Origin: Prunella strophiata
Taxonomy: Eukaryota > Chordata > Aves > Passeriformes > Prunellidae
NCBI GenBank assembly: GCA_036583965.1
Contig: JAZBQD010000027.1
Coordinates: 28,775,001-28,839,000 of the forward strand
Direction: 5' to 3'
Length of the DNA stretch: 64,000 nt
Shown here: piece by piece, positions 50,601 through 59,600 of the stretch
Numbering within the stretch: the first letter of the stretch is position 1
Layout of the letters: each line of letters opens with the position of its first letter
The notes under the pieces: model-generated
Seen by the model: the letters and a program-made list of their open reading frames with translations, nothing else
What the model was told of the DNA's origin: nothing
Database searches by the model: none
Program-made: the position numbers and the translations under genes

Positions 50601-53600
50601 GGCTGTAGAACTCAAAGTGCTCCCCCCAGAAAATGTTATCTGCTTTTGCTTTGCTGGTGGTGCGGGCAAAGAGGGTGTCATCAAGGCACAGCTCACAGAA
50701 GTATTTCTTCTTAGGGGTCAGGTCCTTGGCCTCTATGATCCAGAGGCGAAGCACGTTTTCAGCTCGACGGCAATTGTCCTGTGCAGAAGAAAGAGACCAC
50801 TTCTGATTCAAAACCCCTAAAAGCTGAATATTTCATCTCCTGAAGCAGCAGCAAAGGTGCTGCATTTTCTGTCTGAGGCAAGGACAGAGTCAGAATTCAG
50901 AATCAGATTGTCTAATCCAGAGAGAATTGGAATCTCTAGAAAACTGAACATTTTCTAAAACAGAGGCAAAGGGCTATATTTTATATAACAAGAGTGTTGA
51001 GGACTAGAATATTTTTCTTTTTCAAAAGCTGTACTCGAAATGCTTTAGAAAACAAACACTTTGCACAAGAGCCTGTCCAAAGCTGCCAGACTGGTGAGGA
51101 ATCCCAGAGCACTGTTAGCCTGTCCCTGGGAGGCAGGATTGCAGCTATGGAGTGACTTATCAGACATTTCCAGCTGATCTATAACTTGATTCCCTGTGTC
51201 ACTCCACCTCCAGCTGGTTTAATGCTGGTTTTTTCGGGTTCCTAGACTAAAACACGACATTTATGAAGCCATGCCCCATCTTTCCCAGGTGCATGGCCTC
51301 AGAAATCCAGCCTGCATCCCAAGCTGGCATGGGGGCAGGGATCAGGAAGCACGCTGGTGTGTATTTACTCATTAAAGGTCTGACCTACTGCACTGCCTGG
51401 AATAGCACACAGCAGCTTTAGACACACGGATGAGCGGACGGCTCCCCAGACTAAATTAATTGAGGATGCATCTGTGGGAAGCCCTGGTACACTGGACTAA
51501 AATCCAATCATACCACCTCCATTCCCCCACTAATCTTGTTTTTGCAGTTTCTATTACCTTCATTGGCTGCGATAGTCTGCGTATGTTTTCCATCCACCAG
51601 TCCCTCTCTGCTGCAGAGGAACAACTGAAGCATTTACTGCCCTTGGAGTAGGTTACCTGGAATGAATAAATGACAGACTGAGTTCAGGCAAGCCTAGGAG
51701 ACATGGAAGAGGCTGCAAAAAGCAAGAAGGAAGATAAACAATGCTTGAGTAACAAAGTAAATATGAAAAAGGGAGGTAAAAATACAGCGGCCTAGAAGGC
51801 AGGGAGGATAAAAGGCCCACAAAATGCAGAGAGCAAAAGAAGTTTGAGGTTATATAAAACTAGAGAAACTAAAGAATTTACATAAAATTAAGAGCACCAG
51901 AGGCTTCTCTTAAAGACTTTTAAACAAAGCTTTAATCAGCCAGTTAATCTTTCTTTTTTTAAAGAGTTGTTAATTGATCTGTGGCTATTAAAGCTTGCCG
52001 ATTTCCCTGTTAAGGCCCAGGGGCACACGATTTGGCCACTGACAGTGTAAAGACAGAGCTGACAGTGCATCAGCATAAGGCAAAACACACTGGACATAAT
52101 GACTTCAGTAAATACAAAATATTTCCAGGTGTCCATATAGACAGCAACAGCCTAAACAAGCTGAGGGTGTTGTGCTCTGCTCCAGCCCTGACAGCTCTGC
52201 TTTCCCACACCAGGGAACCGCCTCGGTTTCTTCCCCTCTTATGTGGCCTGACAAGCCTCATTTACTCTTTCCATTCATTTGTGCTCACAATTACAAAGCA
52301 GTTTGAGGCAACAGCCTCAGAGCGAAGTTGTTGCCAGTGTTTTCCACCCAACTCCCCAAGCCTAAGCAAGCTGCAAAGTGCTTCCAACCAGAAGAATGAG
52401 GCTGAAGCAAACAGGAACAGTTCCTGGATGCATCATGAGGGACCAGAGCCTGATATGCTGGTTTACTGCCAGAATTTTCCAGGCTGTAAATAGATCTTTG
52501 TTCCAGAAGTTCAGACACATCTGACTAATGCTGCTGAAGACAGAGTGGCCTGGCCCTGCCATGACAGGTGATGTGGCCTCAGCTGTATCCAAACACACAG
52601 GGCTCTATGGTTGGAGCTGTGATGGCAGGACTGTGCTCACACTCAGAGTTTCTGCCTGTTTCTGGAGCAGAGCTCAGAGCCACAGCCTGCAGCCTCTGCT
52701 GAAACAGCAAAGGGATCTTTGGATCCTGCTTCACGGTGCAATGGACACGTCCACAGCCACTGAGGCTTCTCCTTTGGCAGCTTGAAAGCACTGAGCTAAT
52801 GGAATGGTGCTCTGACTGGAAAACTCATTTCTTGGTTACAGTAAATTCTCTAAATTCAATTTTAGGTGAATTTGGAGAGGGTGAACACACAGCTAATGTA
52901 CATACTATGGCATATCCATTGTGCTGTATGTCTCAACCATACATTTGCATGCACACTACAAATGCTTATCAAACTGAAGAGATTTTTCAATTAGAATAAG
53001 ACTTCTCTCTGTTCAGTGACTGATGCCATTAGCCTCAAGGACTTCAAAAGTCACATGGTGGCTCAACAGCCTCCACCCAAACCTCAGGCAAGGCAGTGAC
53101 TGCAGCACTCCCCAAGGATTCAGGGGGACTGGCAGCTGCCTGTTTTGGAGCCTGTCCCTACCTCAAAGCAGAAGTCTCGTCCAAGGATGCTGTTGTGAAG
53201 TGGTTTGACAAAGACTGCTTCTTCTGCTGCAAAGTCCAGAGTCTCTATGGTGCTGGCTTGGTTCAGTAAAGACTCATGGGAACGGGACTCCTTCAGCTTG
53301 GGCAGCTCACGTGGCCTGTAGGACAGGGAGGAAAGGAAATGTCTTTTTTTCTTACAATTACCAAAAAGAGCTGGTAAGATCCCAGACAAAGCTGCAGCTT
53401 GTCTCAGTGCTTATTCAGAGCAACTTCCACAATTAGTCTGCAAACCTTATGAAAATAACATTAAGCCAGTAACCCCAGACTCCCAAGGCAATATCCAGCC
53501 TAGGAAGTCCATTCCCACTGACCTAGAAATTATAGCTGCCAAGCTTTCAGTGAAAGAACAGCAGCAAAAAATTCAGAACTTAACTGCTGAAATTTAAAAA

Positions 53601-56600
53601 AGCCCATATAGGTAGCTTTGGATGTAATACTGAAAATACTTGTTACTAGCTAGATTAGTAGACAGATGCTGTGTATTAGCAGCAAAGAGCACATGGATCC
53701 CTAAATCTGTAAGCAATGCAGAATGAGGATTATTCATTAGAGCAGATGACCCTTCACAATATACTTGATTTTTAACATACAGAGCCTTAACACTAAAGTC
53801 AAATACACAAATTCCATCCCACTTCACAAATGCTCAAATCAATCATTTTGCATTTTCTTTTTCAGCTGCTTATTCCAGCTTGAATTTCCAATTTTTTTTA
53901 TATTTTCTTTCTCTATTAACTTCTCACTGACACATACTGCTTCTCCTTTTCAGCTGATTGTCCTGTAAATCCCTCAGCTCCACCAGAGCTGAAATCTCCC
54001 AAATTCACAGCACCTTTTTATCAAGGCAGTTTTCTCTTTGTCCCCACCAGTTCTTGAACACTTCTCAAAGACAATTCCCCCCCTTCCACTGTGCCACAGC
54101 TTTTGGCAATCAACAGTGACATTATCAGATGTGTTTTAACCCTTTCTGTACTCTCCCAACATGATTTAATGCAACATTTATTTGTGCACAGTGGGGAGCT
54201 CTGCTGTCAAACTGCACTGCAAAATGTGCCCAGTTTAGAGGTGAGGTGGCTTCTCCTCCTGCCACCAAACTGACACCTGCCCTAGAGGCTTCTGCAGCAC
54301 TCATATAACACCTGAGGCACAGCTTGCATCTCAAGGTAAACAGCATGTGCAGACACATCTTATTTTTCCTGTGGCAAGAATTCAGTCACATCCTTCATAG
54401 CTGACCGACAAGGAGGAAGAGCACAGAGTCCCAGCTTAGCAGAGGAGGAGCTGTTGACCTGGCAGGTCCAGCTTTTGTTAAGATATTGAAGTCTCTGTGC
54501 TCAGTGATCCCTGAAGGCGAGTCCATAAATGTGGCTGCCCATCTAGCAAGTGTGACTGGGCACAAGGAACAGATGTGGAAGTAGAGAGGCATCAGCTCTC
54601 TACACATCACTCAGAGAAGGACAGTGCTCCTGTGTTCATCCTCACAGTATTTCCTCTTTGATTCAGTTCCCAGTATCAAATGGAAAATGTTTAAACATGT
54701 TATTTATAGAGGGAAGAAAAGTACAGCTACCTCTAACAGCTTCCCTAATTTTGAAAAGTAATTAGTTTCTGTACACTTCCCTCACACAAACCAAAAAAAG
54801 TTCCTCACATTCTTTATCCTTAGCAAAATCAAACTCCTCCTACTTGTGAGCAATTCTATTGGAGAACTCAGAGGCAAAAAACCCCAAACATTTGGAAAAG
54901 ACATCTTAACGAAGGCTGCTTAACAAAACCTTGGGTACCACAAAGGATACAGGCAATGCAACAAGCAGAGCTCACCTGGCTGCTCTTTTGTGTGGAATGA
55001 AATACTGAAGGTATTGGAGCAGATGCACACACGATAAGATTTATTAAACAGCAAGGGAGAACTTTGTTCCTATTTAATATACTGAGTGACCTAAGTGCAG
55101 GCAGCAAAACCCTTTGAGGGGAGGAATATTCCAAAGACACAGATTCCAGATGCAAAGCAGCAGCCCTGGTAGGAGTGTTGGCTGTGCTGTGCTTTGTTCT
55201 GACAGGTTCCAGCAGCAGCTGAACCAACACAAGCCCAAACCTCAGCCATGTATAATTGAGCACTTGCTGCAGTTAAGGTAGGGCAAGTCTAAAATAAACA
55301 CACCACAATACGCCACTTTAATGTCATCTCTGCAAAATCCTCTCTAATTTCTCCTCTCAAGAAAGCACTGCTGAGGTCACTTGGCTTCTGTCCCTGCCTC
55401 AAACTCTGAGCAATTCCTGTCCTTACAAAGTACTGAGAGCCTGTAGCCAGTGCCCGGTCTGTGCAGGAAAGCATGGAGTGAGCACAAAGAGGGGGAAGAG
55501 GAGGGAAGGAGAAATAATTACCAAAGAAAGGAGGAAAAAAAGAAAAAAAAAGATACGTAGCAAATTCCAGTTAAGCAGAGGCTGCACTTGAAGCAAGACA
55601 AGGCAAGCAGACCTACATGAAACAACTGTAGAGCCACTTAGCAGAGCATCTCCAGATCATAGTGGTGCCACATGCCACAGCCTTCCCTCCAAGCTTCCTG
55701 CTCTCTGCTACACCTCAGACAACAAATCCTGCCTGGAGAAGAAGAAAGGCACAAACAAATCCAAGAGGAGCTCTTCCTCAAGCCTCAGGTTACAGATTTC
55801 AGAGGAACACCGTGCCAGGCAGATAGGCTGGGGCCAGGAGAGCAGTCACAGCTATGGTGAGGAAAGCTCCCTCCTTGTCAGCTGTGCTCCCACCCCACAG
55901 TGCCAGGAGAGGCTCCTGCCTGCTCCTGGGTTGCCAAGGCACAGCATCCCCTAAGGAGATTAGGGGGGGCTGGCAGCCAGCAGAGGCAGCAGGCGAGGGG
56001 AGGCGGCTCTGCAGGCACGGCTAAGGTGACCTTCCCAGCCAGAGAAGCTCCTCCTTGTCCTTTCTTACAAGTTTGATGAGATCCAGACATTAAAGGCAAC
56101 ATGAGAGAGCAAGGAATCTTCCAAGAAAGCCTCCAAACAGCCTCTGGGAACAGGGCAGGGGCAAAGGCAGGTACACAGAGCAGATGTACTCCAAGCCTGC
56201 ACATCCAATCTTGCAAGTCACACCTTTCAGGAGCATCTCTTCTGCTCCATTGCTCTTCTGACTGGTGGGCTGTGAGCATTTGGGTTTGTTGCAGAGCAGC
56301 TGGTAGTTTTGTTGACTCAGGGTCCCATGGCAGACAAATGTCAGTCTGTTCCAGCAATCCTTTGAAGTTACCATATTTAAAACAGCTCAATAAACTGATC
56401 AAGTGGCTTAGAACTGGCACTTTATCTTCCATAAACATCAGAACATCCTAAAGCTGTTGGTTAGATGCAACCACATGCATTTACAAACACAAGTACATGC
56501 ATTTGTGAGCATCACAGTATAGATTTCATCTATTGATAGATCTGCAAAGCAAATCTTTGACTTGTGCCTATATCAGCAGCATCCCAATCAATACAGGCAA

Positions 56601-59600
56601 TAATTATACAGAAATAATACTTCTCTGCTGCTTTAAAGCCTCATCTGATATGCTGAATCTGTAACAAGGAAATAAAATTGCTTGCTGGCTTCCTTTTGCC
56701 ATAGATGCCACTAATTCATGTCCCAGTGTCCAGCAAAGGGGCTGGATTAACACGGTCCTTCCTGTATTAGGTAGGAAGCTACTGGGAAAATGAGCATTGC
56801 TCAGACTCTGTCAGCAGAGAGGTAATCCCAGGGAAGCAGATTACTGTAAACAGGAAGATCACACATGCAAAAAGTGGGGGAAGGGTTGTTTGTACAAATC
56901 TGTTTCTGTTAAACAGCTCCATTAACAACACAAATCCTGTTTCAAATTACAACTAACCTCCCATGATCAACTTTTTTATCCTGTTGCTTTTTCTATCTAT
57001 GCCTGTAAACAACAGAGATTGCAAAGGAACTACATGGGAGTTCAAACAGTTACCAAAGCACCAAATGATTCTTACACATCCTCCATAATTTCTTTCCCAT
57101 AGGAAAAACAGACAGAGGAGGAGCTTGTCAGGGAACATTTTAAACTTCTCACCTCTTTTCACATATTTTGGAGTACTGGTCTTCAGAGCTGCATCACTTC
57201 CTTGTAAATCAGAGCCCAGACAATGCCCTAAACCACTGACCTGGCAGCAGCATGCAACTGCCACTGAAAAAGAGCTCTCCAACCACCCCATCTTGCTGGC
57301 CCAGCCCCAGGCTGACCCTTTCTCCTTGCACACCATAATTCAGTAATTTTCCATGACAGGAAAATCTCGGTTGTAAGCCGGGAACTGGAAACCTCTGGCT
57401 TTCAGTGGCTGCCCATGGCACACAGCAGCCTATTAGCAAAGTTCTATTATATTCTACTGTCTATAAGGCATGTAGAATAAAGGGTTAAAATCCTAATTGC
57501 TCTGGTTATGAAGCTCTCCTGCTGATTTTGACCTATTTAAAAGCCAACCTACAAGGCACAAAAGACTTCCAATTACCGAGCTTACCAGGGAGAGCTCTAT
57601 ATTACTTGTAAAACAAGCCTGTGGACATCAATAATCCAAAAGATTAAAAAAAGTTTAAAAATGAACTTTCCTTTACCAAACTGGTATGAAAAGAAAGAAC
57701 TCAGCCCAAGCACCCAGCTACAGCCAAGTCTCCAAATTGCCTCACACCAAGCTGCTCGTCTGCATGCTTCAAATAATTCCAGCAATCCCCATATGCTGGG
57801 AGACACTCCCTGAGAGCAGAAAGTCGACTTCAATACTTAGCCACTCTGCAAAGTCACAGGAGAGAGCCTGGACTGTAATGCAGAGAATTTTCTGCTGTTA
57901 TCCCAGCTCCCAGCCCTGTGGAACGGGACCCTACCGTCTCCAGCATCACCTGCAATTCACCCGTGCTCTGCCTGTGCTGCAGCACCAGGTTTTCCCTGTC
58001 CAAATGCTCATTTTGTAGGCACCACACCCCTCTTCATTTTCCAACTGCCAATTACCTGAACATCCTATTACTTGGTCAACTATTCTACAAGTCTAACCAG
58101 TTTTATTATTAATTTTTTTTTTTTTTTTTTTTGGAAAATCAGAAACTTAGGGTAACTTATTTATCTGCAAGTTACACTCAGGTGTGATTAAACACTGGGT
58201 TTTTCTGAGTATATTGTTCTAGTCTTCCACTGAGATTCTGGTCTTTTCTGGCAAGGTCCTACCCAAAGCCTCATTGTTTGAATCCTGGATTTGCAAAGCC
58301 CTTCCCTGCCTGCCTGTTCTCCCTGCAGATCACAGCTTGTCTAACAGACACCTCTCAGGGTTCAGCCAAGCAGGCTGCTGAATTTCACAGCAGGAGAGTT
58401 CTCCTCTCTCCTCTAGTCTCTGCTATTAACATTTCCAATTGGTTTGTTTTGATGGACCAGAAATGCTTAATTGATTCAGTTTCATTTCCCTGCTAAACTC
58501 AAGGTGAATGCTTCATGGAGGAGCCTGGGCTTTGCAGAGGAGCATCAGCCATTAAGAAATATGTGTTTATAAAGGGGTCAAATGAGCTTGCAGGTGGGAG
58601 AGAGTAGCCCAGCACTAAGGGGAAAGTTTGTGATGAACACTGGGGTCTTGTTCAGTTTTCAGTGAAAAAAATCAAACAACTGCTGAAAGGAATAAGTTCA
58701 CCAAACCAGGAGTGAGGCATCCCTCCAGAAACAAACCACTCCTCCCTCCCCTTTCCCCACACTCCAGCGTGCTGATAGCTACAGATATGCTGAATGAATG
58801 CAAGCTGGGAGTGAGTCAAGCCTTAGTAACGCATTGTGTAACACAGATTTCCATCCTGACAGCTAAATCAGGGTGAAAATCCCCCACCCTTCTTTTGGAA
58901 AACCGGCATTAAACTAGAACGAACCTGAAAAACACGGCAGGTTCTGCTCCTATGATTTACACGACCTGTGCTATTTTCTCACTGCAAAAGGCAAGGAGGG
59001 AGGAGCAGGAACTCACCGAAAGTAGAAGAAGCTGTGGCTGGAGGAGTGGCACCGTTTGACCATGAAGCCCAGAGCCATGGCTGCCTGCTGCCCTGGGCCC
59101 CGCCGGAGCCCATTCCGAGCCCCGCTGCCACTGGCTCATAATGCCATAAAATGACTTTTAGCAAAGCAGGAGGATTCCCACGTGGCAGTAAATCCCAACA
59201 GGGCAAAGCCCTCCCAGCTGTCTGCAGAGCTTTGCTGCAGTCACTGAGACCATATGCAGCCAGTCACAATCTTTGCTCCCTCTCTGCAAACAAAACTGCT
59301 GGTCCTCTCGGAGATGCTCTCAAATTCCTGGCCACAAACTGGAAATATTAATTTGGTCTCTCCTTTCAAAGAAAATTTTCCTTAAGATTTTTCTCATGCT
59401 TTTTTTTTTTACATGTTTTAAATATTATGGCCACTGAGAAAACATTACAGATGAATGTGTGAGTTGAAAAGCCCAAAGGATGCAGGAGGAAACAGGCTGG
59501 AAAAGCTGTGGAAGATGCCACAGTGCCAGGCTGCCTCATGGTGAGAGCTGTTGGCAGCCTGGTGAGATGCTGCACTGGCCACACATTAAAGAACCTCATT

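Noticed and set aside
50149..50820. 223-codon plus-strand ORF
   Set aside because: It is the opposite strand of the C2-domain exon; no independent domain or splice signal.
55878..56438. 186-codon minus-strand ORF in the large intron, considered as an alternative exon
   Set aside because: No family match, and no well-placed donor in the phase required by the next exon was seen.
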